Shown piece by piece: positions 1 through 8,153 of a DNA stretch of 64,000 nucleotides. Made by a program: the position numbers and the translations under genes. Origin of the DNA: Streptomyces olivoverticillatus (lineage in GTDB: Bacteria > Actinomycetota > Actinomycetes > Streptomycetales > Streptomycetaceae); contig NZ_JACHJH010000002.1 in assembly GCF_014203555.1 (NCBI RefSeq), forward strand, positions 838,791 through 902,790. The letters are read 5' to 3'. The notes beneath the pieces are model-generated. The model did not search any database. It saw only the letters and a list, made by a program, of their open reading frames with translations, and had not been told where the DNA came from. The number at the start of each line of letters is the position of its first letter. Position 1 is the stretch's first letter.

Positions 1-700
1 CGTGCGCGGCCGGCAGGAAGAGCAGTACGGACGACTCGCCCGTGTTGAACAGCGGCTTGAGCCGCTCGACCACGTTGCCGCACTCGGCGAAGAAGCTGCG
101 GTGGGTGAGCACACAGCCCTTGGGGCGGCCGGTGGTGCCCGAGGTGTAGACGATGGTCGCGGGGGAGTCCGCGGTCGCCAGCGCGCTGCGCTCGTCCACC
201 GCCTCGTCCGTCAGCGGCTCACCGGCGGCGCGCAGCCGCTCGACGGCGCCGCGCTCGATCTGCCAGATGTTGGCCAGATCCGGCAGCCGGTCGCGCACGG
301 AGGCGACGGCCGCCTCGTGGGCCGGGGTCTCCGTCAGACAGGCGACGGCGCCCGAGTCGCCGAGGATCCACTGGATCTGCTCGGGCGAGCTCGTCTCGTA
401 CACCGGCACGGTCACGGCGCCCGCGCTCCAGATGGCGAAGTCCAGCAGGGCCCACTCGTAGCGGGTGCGCGAGAGCAGCCCGATCCGGTCGCCCGGCTCG
501 ATGCCCGACGCCATCAGGCCCTTGGCCACGGCCCGGACCTCCGCGAGGAAGCCCGCCGCGGTGACGTCCTGCCAGCGGCCGTCCACCTTGCGCCCTATGA
601 CGGCGACGTCGGGGTGAAGCGCTGCGTTCCGGCGGATGAGATCCGTCAGGTTTCCGTCGGCTGGGACCTCGTACAGGGCCGGAAGGCTGAACTCGCGCAA
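1..700 (-). CDS. Long-chain acyl-CoA synthetase (AMP-forming), 5' part only
   Basis: This is the N-terminal 233 residues of an adenylate-forming fatty acyl-CoA ligase; the rest lies beyond the left edge of the window. The protein starts LREFSLPALYEVPADGNLTD from a TTG codon at 700-698. The family P-loop YTSGTTGRPKG is visible at about residues 183-193, and the preceding region (GLMASGIEPGDRIGLLSRTRYEW) is typical of FadD15-like enzymes. Such enzymes activate long-chain fatty acids with ATP and CoA at the membrane for lipid synthesis or degradation. It is transcribed away from the metallophosphoesterase gene, with 269 bp between them. The substrate cannot be read from this part of the protein. 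Confidence 0.93.
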   Translation of the reverse strand, partial: MREFSLPALYEVPADGNLTDLIRRNAALHPDVAVIGRKVDGRWQDVTAAGFLAEVRAVAKGLMASGIEPGDRIGLLSRTRYEWALLDFAIWSAGAVTVPVYETSSPEQIQWILGDSGAVACLTETPAHEAAVASVRDRLPDLANIWQIERGAVERLRAAGEPLTDEAVDERSALATADSPATIVYTSGTTGRPKGCVLTHRSFFAECGNVVERLKPLFNTGESSVLLFLPAAH

Positions 701-956
701 GACTGCTGCTCCTCGTCGGGCGCCGGCGCCGCCGCGTCTTCGAGGGGCGCTGCGTCGGCTGCGGTCCATGATCAGGCAAGGGGGGGACTGGACTGCCCGG
801 ACGTTACCCACCAGTACTGCATTCGAATAGGGGGTGGTGCCCAGATGTTCCATGTGTCACATGCCACGGGACTGCTCCCCGCACCCTAGCCCCTCCGTTC
901 GGTGACCCGGAAGTAACCGCAGGTCGGGGGCCTTCCGAAGGCCAGTACGGACGCCC

Positions 957-962
957 TAGGGT
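957..962 (+). promoter_or_regulatory. -10 hexamer for a probable leaderless metallophosphoesterase transcript
   Basis: TAGGGT lies exactly 7 nt upstream of the ATG at 970, so the start point would fall on or next to the A of the start codon. There is no purine-rich ribosome binding site before the gene. The same arrangement recurs at several other genes in this window. Confidence 0.5.
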
Positions 963-969
963 GATCCGT

Positions 970-1731
970 ATGCGAGTCCACGTGGTCAGCGACGTACACG
1001 GCAACGCCGAAGGACTGGCCCGGGCGGGCGACGGCGCCGACGCCCTGGTGTGCCTGGGCGACCTGGTGCTCTTCCTCGACTACGCCGACCACTCGCGCGG
1101 CATCTTCCCCGAGCTCTTCGGCGTCGAGAACGCCGACCGTATCGTCGCGCTGCGCACCGCGCGCCGCTTCGAGGAGGCCCGCGAGCTGGGGCGGCTGCTG
1201 TGGGACGGCATCGACCGCGAGTCGGCCGTCGAGGCGGCGGTCCGCAAGCAGTACGCCGAGCTCTTCGCCGCCTTCCCCACCCCCACCTACGCCACCTACG
1301 GCAATGTCGACATCCCCACCCTCTGGCCCGAATTCGCCCGGCCCGGCACGACGGTGCTCGACGGCGAGCGGGTGGAGATCGGCGGCCTGGCCTTCGGGTT
1401 CGTCGGCGGCGGCCTGCGCTCGCCCATGCGCACCCCCTACGAGATCGACGACGAGGCCTACGCCGCCAAGCTCGCCGCCCTCGGCGACGTCGACGTGCTC
1501 TGCTCGCACATCCCGCCCGACGTGCCCGAGCTCTGCTACGACACCGTCGCCCGCCGCTTCGAGCGCGGCAGCTCCGCCCTGCTGGAGACCATCCACGCAA
1601 TCCGCCCCAAATACGCGCTCTTCGGCCACGTCCACCAGCCGCTCGCCCGCCGGATGCGCATCGGCGCCACCGAGTGCGTCAACGTCGGCCACTTCGCATC
1701 GACCGCTACACCGTGGGTGCTGGAGTGGTGA
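970..1731 (+). CDS. Metallophosphoesterase
   Basis: This 253-aa protein is a calcineurin-like phosphoesterase. The metal ligands are visible in order: D8 and H10 in SDVHGN, the GD pair at residues 30-31, the GNVD block near residue 111, and GHVH near residue 219. I chose ATG 970 rather than the in-frame GTG 961. ATG 970 puts the first beta strand (MRVHVVSDVHGN) at the N-terminus and sits 7 nt after a TAGGGT hexamer, whereas GTG 961 lies inside that hexamer. The family hydrolyses phosphomonoesters or phosphodiesters with a dinuclear metal centre, but the substrate is not known here. It is followed after 69 bp by a START-like gene. Confidence 0.88.
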   Translation: MRVHVVSDVHGNAEGLARAGDGADALVCLGDLVLFLDYADHSRGIFPELFGVENADRIVALRTARRFEEARELGRLLWDGIDRESAVEAAVRKQYAELFAAFPTPTYATYGNVDIPTLWPEFARPGTTVLDGERVEIGGLAFGFVGGGLRSPMRTPYEIDDEAYAAKLAALGDVDVLCSHIPPDVPELCYDTVARRFERGSSALLETIHAIRPKYALFGHVHQPLARRMRIGATECVNVGHFASTATPWVLEW

Positions 1732-1800
1732 CGGGCCGCGCAAGGTAGCCTTCACCGGCAGACATTCGAGGCCGCGGACCGGTACGGAGGAGCCACGCAG

Positions 1801-2250
1801 ATGGCGGAACACACCAGCTCGAGCATCACGATCGAGGCGACCCCGGCCCAGGTGATGGCAGTGATCGCCGACTTCGACCGCTACCCGGAGTGGACCGGGG
1901 AGGTCAAGCAGGCCGAGGTGCTGGAGAAGGACGAGCAGGGGCGCGCCCTGAAGGTGCGCCTCGTCCTGGACGCCGGCGCCATCAAGGACGACCACACGCT
2001 CAACTACAGCTGGCCCGAGCCGGGCGTCGTCGCCTGGACCCTGAACAAGTCCCAGATGCTGCGCCAGCTCGACGGCTCGTACAGCCTGGCACCGGCGGCG
2101 GGCGGTGCGCACACCGAGGTGACGTACCAGCTCACCGTCGACGTCAAGATCCCCATGCTCGGGATGATCAAGCGGAAGGCGGAGAAGGTCATCATCGACC
2201 GCGCCCTGGAGGGCCTCAAGGCGCGCGTGGAAAGCGGCGTGACGTCCTGA
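1801..2250 (+). CDS. SRPBCC (START/polyketide-cyclase-like) family protein
   Basis: This 149-aa single-domain protein has the helix-grip fold pattern: a short first strand (SSSITIEATPAQVMAVIADF), the characteristic YPEWTGEVKQAEVLEKDEQGR segment, and a long C-terminal helix (IKRKAEKVIIDRALEGLKARVE). Proteins of this superfamily bind hydrophobic ligands in a deep cavity. The ligand is unknown. A good ribosome binding site (GGAGGAG) lies about 10 nt before the ATG. It sits between a metallophosphoesterase and an ArsA-like ATPase on the same strand. This set is conserved beside glucokinase in Streptomyces, but no shared function has been established as far as I know. Confidence 0.85.
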   Translation: MAEHTSSSITIEATPAQVMAVIADFDRYPEWTGEVKQAEVLEKDEQGRALKVRLVLDAGAIKDDHTLNYSWPEPGVVAWTLNKSQMLRQLDGSYSLAPAAGGAHTEVTYQLTVDVKIPMLGMIKRKAEKVIIDRALEGLKARVESGVTS

Positions 2251-2301
2251 CACCGGGCGTCCTCCCCACGCCCTGACACCTTTCCGCCCGGAGGCTCCCC
2301 C

Positions 2302-3531
2302 TTGCGTACGGTCCTCGTCACCGGTCCCGGCGGCGCGGGCCGCACCACCGTCTCGGCGGCCACGGCACTGGCCGCGGCCGCCGCCGGGCGTCGCGTCCTG
2401 CTGCTCACCTGCGACCGCGGCCCGGCCCCCGACGCCGTGCTCGGCACCGCACTGCCCGCCCCGGAGGAGGACGGCAGCGGCGCCTGCGCCCCGCCCGTCC
2501 CGGTGGCCCCCGGGCTGTGGGCCGCCCGCGTGGCCGTCGGCGAGCACTTCCGCACCCTCGCCCGCGATCTGCAGGACCGCGGCACCTCGCTCTTCGACCT
2601 CCTCGGCGCCACCCCGCTGGACCCCGAGGAGCTCACCGAACTCCCCGGCGCCGAGCACCTGGCCGTCCTCGCCGCCCTGCGGGCCGCCCACGACGCCGGC
2701 AACTGGGACCTGCTCGTCGCCGACATGCCGCCCGTCCACGAGACCGTGCGGCTGCTCGCCCTGCCCGAACAGCTCGGCCGCTACCTGCGCCGCCTGCTGC
2801 CCGCCGAACGCCAGGCCGCCCGCGCGCTGCGGCCGATGCTCGCCCAGCTCGCCGGGATGCCGCTGCCCGCCCAGAAGCTCTACGAGACCGTGGAGCGCTG
2901 GCAGCAGGAGCTCTCGGCGGTCCGCGAGGTGCTCGAAGCCGAGGGCACCACCGTGCGCCTGGTCGCCGAACCCGGCCCGCTCGGCAACGAAGTGCTGCGC
3001 ACCGCCCGCGCCGGGCTCGCCCTGCAGGGCTGCCGCGTCGACGCGCTCGTGGCCAACCGGATACTGCCCGCCGCCCCGGCCGACCCCTGGCTCGCCGCCC
3101 TCGCCGACGAGCAGCGCACCGCCCACAAGGCGCTGTGCGAGGAGTTCCTGGCCGACGGCGTCACCGTGCGCGACCTGCCCCACCTCGGCCGCGCCCCGCG
3201 CGGCCGGGAGGACCTCGCCGAACTGGCCCCGCACGCCGCCCTGCCCGACTCCGCGCCGCGGCCGCCCGTCACCGACGGCTGGAGCGTGGAGGACCGCCGG
3301 GCCGAGGACGGCATGCTGCTCTGGCGCATCCCGCTGCCGGGCGCCGAGCGCGACGGGCTGCGCCTGGTCCGCCGCGGCGACGAACTGATCGTCGGCATCG
3401 GCCCGTTCCAGCGGGTCCTGCCGCTGCCGTCCGCCCTGCGCCGCTGCAGCGTCGCCGGCGCCGGACTGCGCGACGGGGAGCTGTGCGTGCGCTTCATACC
3501 CGATCCCGATCTCTGGCCAAGGACTCCCTGA
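2302..3531 (+). CDS. ArsA-like ATPase with a degenerate P-loop
   Basis: This 409-aa protein has the overall layout of the ArsA/GET3 ATPases: an N-terminal nucleotide-binding domain, a central helical region, and a C-terminal beta-rich segment that resembles the alpha-crystallin-like tail of actinobacterial ArsA proteins (GDELIVGIGPFQRVLPLPSALRR). The deviant Walker A should read KGGVGKT but here reads GPGGAGRTT at residues 8-16, so both lysines are replaced (P9 and R14). Later landmarks (LLVADMPPVHETVRLLALPE) match the switch II region. The start is TTG 2302, preceded by CCGGAGG. It may therefore bind ATP weakly or not hydrolyse it. Role unknown; anion transport should not be assumed. Confidence 0.8.
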   Translation: MRTVLVTGPGGAGRTTVSAATALAAAAAGRRVLLLTCDRGPAPDAVLGTALPAPEEDGSGACAPPVPVAPGLWAARVAVGEHFRTLARDLQDRGTSLFDLLGATPLDPEELTELPGAEHLAVLAALRAAHDAGNWDLLVADMPPVHETVRLLALPEQLGRYLRRLLPAERQAARALRPMLAQLAGMPLPAQKLYETVERWQQELSAVREVLEAEGTTVRLVAEPGPLGNEVLRTARAGLALQGCRVDALVANRILPAAPADPWLAALADEQRTAHKALCEEFLADGVTVRDLPHLGRAPRGREDLAELAPHAALPDSAPRPPVTDGWSVEDRRAEDGMLLWRIPLPGAERDGLRLVRRGDELIVGIGPFQRVLPLPSALRRCSVAGAGLRDGELCVRFIPDPDLWPRTP

Positions 3532-3587
3532 ACAGCGCCGGGTCAGTCGGGTAACGTCGAGGGAAAGTCCAGCTGCAGGAGTCCGTC

Positions 3588-4055
3588 ATGAGCGAAGCCA
3601 CCGAGCGCCCCGGTCCCGCCGCGGAGCCCGATCCCGACGCATGGGAGCGGGCCTGCGCCGAGGACCTCGCCGCGGAGAAGGCCCGCCGCCGGGCCCAGCA
3701 GGGGCACGAACAGCAGCCCGGCACCGCCGCCGAGGAGCTGCGCAAGCTGGTCGACGCCGTCGCCGACAAGGTCTCCTCGCTCCAGCTGCCGCTCGCCGGA
3801 GAGGCGGTCCAGGGCGCCGTCCAGCAGGTCGTCGCCCAGGCCAAGGCCGCCGCCCTGCCCGTCATCGAGCGCAACCCCGAGGTCTTCGACCACCTCGCCG
3901 CCGCGGGCTCCGAGCTGCTGGCCGCCTGCCGCGCCGCCGTCCACGGCCACGAGCAGCGCTGGACGCGAGGGGCCACGGGCGAGGGCACCGAGCGCCCCGG
4001 CCCCGGCAAAGATGACGGAGCCGCAGGCGGATCCGAACGCATCGACCTCGACTGA
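3588..4055 (+). CDS. DUF5304 family protein
   Basis: This is a 155-aa soluble, strongly charged protein. The N-terminal half is acidic and Ala/Arg-rich (WERACAEDLAAEKARRRAQQG), followed by a helical core (AAEELRKLVDAVADKVSSLQLPLAG) with no membrane segment. It matches my knowledge of the Streptomyces DUF5304 proteins found directly upstream of glucokinase. AGGAG lies a few nucleotides before the ATG. Function unknown. The 56 bp to the glkA start may hold a separate promoter (TACGGT near 4067). Confidence 0.75.
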   Translation: MSEATERPGPAAEPDPDAWERACAEDLAAEKARRRAQQGHEQQPGTAAEELRKLVDAVADKVSSLQLPLAGEAVQGAVQQVVAQAKAAALPVIERNPEVFDHLAAAGSELLAACRAAVHGHEQRWTRGATGEGTERPGPGKDDGAAGGSERIDLD

Positions 4056-4111
4056 CCTGGCCTCCGGTACGGTTGACCACGGCGGGGTTCGAGCGAATAA
4101 CTGAGGGACAC

Positions 4112-5053
4112 ATGGGACTCACCATCGGCGTCGACATCGGCGGCACGAAGATCGCGGCCGGCGTGGTCGACGAAGAGGGCTCGATCCTCGCGACGTGCAA
4201 GGTGCCGACCCCGGGGACCCCCGAGGGGGTCATCGACGCCATCGCGGACGCGGTGCGCACGGTCAGCGAGGGCTTCGAGGTCGAGGCCGTCGGCATCGGC
4301 GCGGCGGGCTACGTGGACGACAAGCGGGCCACCGTCCTCTTCGCCCCCAACATCAACTGGCGGCACGAGGCGCTCAAGGACAAGGTCGAGCAGCGCGTCG
4401 GCCTCCCCGTCGTCGTCGAGAACGACGCCAACGCCGCCGCCTGGGGCGAGTACCGCTTCGGCGCCGGCCAGGGCCACGACGACGTCATCTGCATCACGCT
4501 GGGCACCGGCCTCGGCGGCGGCATCATCATCGGCAACAAGCTGCGCCGCGGCCGCTTCGGCGTGGCCGCCGAGTTCGGCCACATCCGCGTGGTGCCGGAC
4601 GGCCTGCAGTGCGGCTGCGGCAGTCAGGGCTGCTGGGAGCAGTACGCCTCCGGCCGCGCCCTCGTCCGCTACGCACGCCAGCGCGCCCAGGCCACCCCGG
4701 AGAACGCGGAGATCCTCCTCGGCCTCGGCGACGGCACCCCCGAGGGCATCCAGGGCAAGCACATCAGCGACGCCGCCCGCCAGGGCGACCCGGTGGCGAT
4801 CGACTCCTTCCGCGAGCTGGCCCGCTGGGCCGGCGCGGGCCTGGCCGACCTCGCCTCCCTCTTCGACCCCTCGGCGTTCATCGTCGGCGGCGGCGTCTCG
4901 GACGAGGGCGACCTCGTCCTCGAACCGATCCGCAAGTCCTTCCGCCGCTGGCTGGTCGGCAGCCAGTGGCGCCCGCACGCCCAGGTGCTGGCCGCCCAGC
5001 TGGGAGGCAAGGCCGGTCTGGTGGGCGCCGCGGATCTGGCCCGCCAGGGCTGA
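4112..5053 (+). CDS. glkA: ROK-family glucokinase
   Basis: This 313-aa protein is nearly identical in pattern to Streptomyces GlkA. It phosphorylates glucose with ATP to give glucose 6-phosphate, and in Streptomyces it is also needed for glucose repression. It shows the ATP-binding loop (GVDIGGTKIAAGVVD), the sugar-binding and catalytic block (VVENDANAAAWGEY, D being the base), the glucose-contacting EFGHIRVVPDG and the zinc motif CGCGSQGCWE. ATG 4112 is preferred over an upstream in-frame ATG at 4073, because it gives the usual N-terminus MGLTIGVDIGG and has GAGGGA upstream. Confidence 0.95.
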   Translation: MGLTIGVDIGGTKIAAGVVDEEGSILATCKVPTPGTPEGVIDAIADAVRTVSEGFEVEAVGIGAAGYVDDKRATVLFAPNINWRHEALKDKVEQRVGLPVVVENDANAAAWGEYRFGAGQGHDDVICITLGTGLGGGIIIGNKLRRGRFGVAAEFGHIRVVPDGLQCGCGSQGCWEQYASGRALVRYARQRAQATPENAEILLGLGDGTPEGIQGKHISDAARQGDPVAIDSFRELARWAGAGLADLASLFDPSAFIVGGGVSDEGDLVLEPIRKSFRRWLVGSQWRPHAQVLAAQLGGKAGLVGAADLARQG

Positions 5054-5090
5054 ACCCTAAGGATTCACCCCACCTCTGAGCGGAGCGGCG

Positions 5091-5864
5091 ATGCTCGCGG
5101 ACCTGCCGGAATCCTCGACCGAAGCGGATGCGTCCGTGGTCCGCGTGCTCTCCTACAACATCCGCTCCATGCGTGACGACGTCGGGGCGCTGGCCCGGGT
5201 CATCCGGGCCTGCGCTCCCGACGTCGTCTGCATTCAGGAAGCCCCCCGCTTCTTCCGCTGGCGCAAGGCCGCGGCCCGCCTGGCTCGTGCGTCGGAGCTG
5301 GTCCACGTCACCGGCGGCGCCACCGCCTCCGGCCCGATGGTCCTCTCCTCGCTCCGCGCCCACGTGGAGCGCACCGAGGACGTCCTGCTGCCCCGCACCC
5401 CCGGCCTGCACCAACGCGGCTTCGCCACGGCGGTGCTGCGCTTCGGCCGGGCCCGGCTGGGCGTCCTCAGCTGCCACCTGAGCATCAATGAAGCCGAGCG
5501 CTACGGGCAGGGCAAGCTGCTCCTGGACCAACTGGCCGGAATGACCGGGCCGGACGTCCCGTACGCCGTCGCCGCCGGCGACCTCAACGACCGCCCCGGC
5601 GGCCGGACGTTCGGCCTGCTGGCCGCCTCGCTCCAGGACGGCTGGGCCACGAAGCCGTGGGGCAAGGAGCACACGACGCGGCTGGGCGATCCGCCGCAGC
5701 GGATCGACGCGGTGTTCGCCACCGCGGGCGTGGAAGTGCTGGGCTGCGGCGTGCCGATGGGGCTGCCGGGCGTCGCGGAGACCGACCTGAGGGCGGCGAC
5801 CGACCACCTGCCCGTACTGGCGGCGGTACGGGTGCCCGCCGCCCCGGCTCCGAAAACGCCCTAG
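5091..5864 (+). CDS. Endonuclease/exonuclease/phosphatase (EEP) family protein
   Basis: This is a 257-aa metal-dependent hydrolase of the DNase I-like fold. Key segments are the N-terminal strand with the first Asn (VLSYNIRSMRDD), the metal glutamate (VVCIQEAPRF), the general-acid region (SCHLS), the Asp/Asn pair (GDLNDRPGG) and the C-terminal TDHLPV. No signal peptide or membrane segment is seen, so it is probably cytoplasmic. Substrates in this superfamily range from nucleic acids to phosphoinositides and sphingomyelin, and they cannot be told apart here. It follows glkA by 37 bp and converges with the gene at 5869. Confidence 0.85.
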   Translation: MLADLPESSTEADASVVRVLSYNIRSMRDDVGALARVIRACAPDVVCIQEAPRFFRWRKAAARLARASELVHVTGGATASGPMVLSSLRAHVERTEDVLLPRTPGLHQRGFATAVLRFGRARLGVLSCHLSINEAERYGQGKLLLDQLAGMTGPDVPYAVAAGDLNDRPGGRTFGLLAASLQDGWATKPWGKEHTTRLGDPPQRIDAVFATAGVEVLGCGVPMGLPGVAETDLRAATDHLPVLAAVRVPAAPAPKTP

Positions 5865-5868
5865 CGCT

Positions 5869-6447
5869 CTAGACGACCGCGCCGCGCCCCGGATCGTCGT
5901 CGTCCTCGCCGTCGCCGTCCTTCATGCGCAGCACCAGCGTGGCGAAGCCCCCCAGGAAACCGCCGACCCCCAGCGTCGTCACCCACCAGGTCAGCTCCTG
6001 ACGCAGCAGCACCATGACGAGCAGCAGCAACGGCCCGCCCAGCACGGCGATCCACGCGAAGCGCGAGGTGACGTCCCCGGTGGGCAGCGGCGGCGGCTCC
6101 GGCGGTACGAAGTGGCCCTCGTCGAGCTCGTCGGCCCGGTCACCGGCATCCGCATCCGTCGCATCCGCGGCGTCGCCGGGGGTCTTCTCCGCATCCCGGC
6201 CACGGGGGCCGACGCCGGGTGCGTAGACGATGAAGCCGCCCGGCCGCGCCGGGGTGGCGCGCGGAGGCTCCTCGCCGGGCGGAGCCGCGACCGCGCCCGG
6301 CTCGTCGTCGACGATGTCACCCGAGGCGGGCCACCGGCCCTTCTCCGGGTCCGGCTGCTCGCCGTACGCCGCCACGAGCTCGGCCCACGCCGCGTCCTCG
6401 TCGAGCGGGTCGCGGCTCTCGTCGCGGTCCGCGTCGCGCTCAGCCAT
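5869..6447 (-). CDS. Hypothetical membrane protein with acidic N-terminal tail
   Basis: This 192-aa protein has a long, acidic and disordered N-terminal region (residues 1 to about 125), rich in Asp, Glu, Pro and Ala. Two C-terminal hydrophobic segments follow (FAWIAVLGGPLLLLVMVLL and TWWVTTLGVGGFLGGFATLVL), and then an acidic tail (MKDGDGEDDDDPG). Its ATG overlaps the stop of the upstream alpha/beta hydrolase by 8 nt, which indicates translational coupling. I do not recognise the family. It resembles the small actinobacterial membrane proteins of unknown role that follow esterase genes in Streptomyces. Confidence 0.75.
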   Translation of the reverse strand: MAERDADRDESRDPLDEDAAWAELVAAYGEQPDPEKGRWPASGDIVDDEPGAVAAPPGEEPPRATPARPGGFIVYAPGVGPRGRDAEKTPGDAADATDADAGDRADELDEGHFVPPEPPPLPTGDVTSRFAWIAVLGGPLLLLVMVLLRQELTWWVTTLGVGGFLGGFATLVLRMKDGDGEDDDDPGRGAVV

Positions 6448-7231
6448 GAGCCGCCGTGCCCTGCTCGTGTGCGGCCGGCCCGGCGGCGGGCGTGAGCCGC
6501 TCGATGAAGGCGTCGGTCCGCGCGAAAATCGACTCCGCATCGTGGTCGAGCGTCGCCACGTGGTAGCTGCGCTCCAGCAGCCGCTCGGTGACGTCGCGCG
6601 AGGAGACCCGGGAGAGGATGCGCGCCGAGTCGGCGGGCGGCACCACATGGTCCTCCGGGCTGTGCATCAGCAGCAACGGCTGGGTGACCTGGGGCAGTTC
6701 GGCATCCAGCATGCGCAGGAAGCGGCGGAAGGAGTGCGCGGCGTGCAGCGGCACCCGGTCGTAGCCGACCTCGGCGGCGCCCGGCTTGGCGATGTCGCTC
6801 GCGATGCCCTTGGTGGTCGGCACGAAGTGGCGCACCACCGGAAGCGCCCGGGCCGAGAGACCATGGACCTTGTTGGCGGGGTTGACCAGCACGATGCCGG
6901 AAACGGCGTCTCCGTGCTTCGCCGCCAGCCTCAGTGCCAGGGCACCGCCCATGGACAGGCCGCAGACGAAGACCGTGGCACAGCGCTCGCGCAGCGCCCA
7001 CAGCTCGCGGTCGACCTCCGCGTACCAGTCCTGCCAGCCGGTGAGCTGCATGTCGCGCCAGTGGGTGCCGTGCCCCGGCAGCAGCGGCAGCGAGACCGTC
7101 AGGCCCCGCTCCGCGAGATGGTCGGCCCAGGGCCGGACGGACTGCGGGGAACCGGTGAAGCCGTGACACACAAGGACGCCGACCTCTCCGCCGTCATGGC
7201 GGAACGGCTCGGCACCGGGGAGGAGCGGCAC
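6440..7231 (-). CDS. Alpha/beta hydrolase (carboxylesterase / monoacylglycerol-lipase type)
   Basis: This 263-aa serine hydrolase has the oxyanion-hole region VCHGFTGSP, the nucleophile elbow GLSMGG, the acid in HSPEDHVV and the histidine in SYHVATLDHD, which makes a complete catalytic triad. The segment order matches the Est30 / monoglyceride lipase group. The start is GTG 7231 with GGAG 8 nt upstream. It is transcribed divergently from the plsC-like acyltransferase, which fits a role in lipid or ester turnover. The natural substrate is unknown. Confidence 0.88.
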   Translation of the reverse strand: MPLLPGAEPFRHDGGEVGVLVCHGFTGSPQSVRPWADHLAERGLTVSLPLLPGHGTHWRDMQLTGWQDWYAEVDRELWALRERCATVFVCGLSMGGALALRLAAKHGDAVSGIVLVNPANKVHGLSARALPVVRHFVPTTKGIASDIAKPGAAEVGYDRVPLHAAHSFRRFLRMLDAELPQVTQPLLLMHSPEDHVVPPADSARILSRVSSRDVTERLLERSYHVATLDHDAESIFARTDAFIERLTPAAGPAAHEQGTAAHG

Positions 7232-7356
7232 CGGGATCTCCGATCGAATGGCACGAAGGCAACGGGACGAGCAGGGTCTGCCCCTCAGCGTACGCGGAGC
7301 GCCGCACGGCGGGTAGGCAGGTTAAGGTCTCCTCGTCACACACAGGAGGTTCTCGG

Positions 7357-8127
7357 TTGTTCTACGGCGCTATGAAGCTGTCCATCGGCGGGTCGCTGAA
7401 GCTTGCCTTCCGGCCGTGGGTGGAGGGCTTGGAGAACATCCCGGACGAGGGGCCAGCGATCCTGGCGAGCAACCACCTGTCGTTCTCGGACTCCTTCTTC
7501 CTGCCCGCGGTGCTCACCCGCAAGATCACGTTCATCGCGAAGCAGGAGTACTTCACCTCCCCCGGAGTCAAGGGAAAGCTGACGGCCGCCTTCTTCAAGG
7601 GCGTCGGCCAGCTCCCGGTCGACCGCTCGGGAGCGCGCGGCGCGGGCGAAGCCGCGATCAAGAGCGGCATCGAGGTGCTGGAGCGCGGTGAGCTCTTCGG
7701 CATCTACCCGGAGGGCACCCGTTCCCCCGACGGCCGCCTTTACCGCGGCAAGCCCGGCGGTCTCGCCCGGGTCGCGCTGGCCACCGGCGCCCCCGTGATC
7801 CCGGTCGCCATGATCGACACGGAGAAGGTGCAGCCGCCCGGGAAGGTCCTGCCGAAGATGATCCGGCCGGGCATCCGGATCGGCAAGCCGCTGGACTTCA
7901 GCCGCTACCACGGCATGGACGGCGACCGCTTCATCCTCCGCTCGGTGACCGACGAGGTCATGTACGAGATCATGAAGCTCTCCGGCCAGGAGTACGTCGA
8001 CATCTACGCGACCGCCGCCAAGCGCCAGATCGCGGACGAGGCGAAGCGGAAGGCCGAGGAGGAGAAGGCGGCCAAGGCCGCAGGCCTCGGCAAGGCGGAC
8101 GAGGCGGAGCAGGACCCGGAGGCGTAA
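7357..8127 (+). CDS. 1-acyl-sn-glycerol-3-phosphate acyltransferase (PlsC family)
   Basis: This 256-aa membrane-associated acyltransferase has the catalytic HX4D box (SNHLSFSDS), the acceptor-binding motif in YPEGTRSPDG, and the GxPV-type block (TGAPVIPVAMIDTEK). It transfers an acyl chain to lysophosphatidate in phospholipid synthesis, or performs a related reaction. The C-terminus is a Lys/Glu/Ala-rich helix. The start is TTG 7357, because AGGAGG lies 7 nt before it; the next ATG (7372) would be too far from that site. It is followed closely by macS. Confidence 0.9.
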   Translation: MFYGAMKLSIGGSLKLAFRPWVEGLENIPDEGPAILASNHLSFSDSFFLPAVLTRKITFIAKQEYFTSPGVKGKLTAAFFKGVGQLPVDRSGARGAGEAAIKSGIEVLERGELFGIYPEGTRSPDGRLYRGKPGGLARVALATGAPVIPVAMIDTEKVQPPGKVLPKMIRPGIRIGKPLDFSRYHGMDGDRFILRSVTDEVMYEIMKLSGQEYVDIYATAAKRQIADEAKRKAEEEKAAKAAGLGKADEAEQDPEA

Positions 8128-8153
8128 GGCGCGCCCGGCTTGAGGGGTTGGGC

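Noticed and set aside
886..3234. Minus-strand open frame of 782 codons
   Set aside because: Antisense to three recognised genes, with low-complexity Gly/Val/Leu/His-rich translation and no motif.
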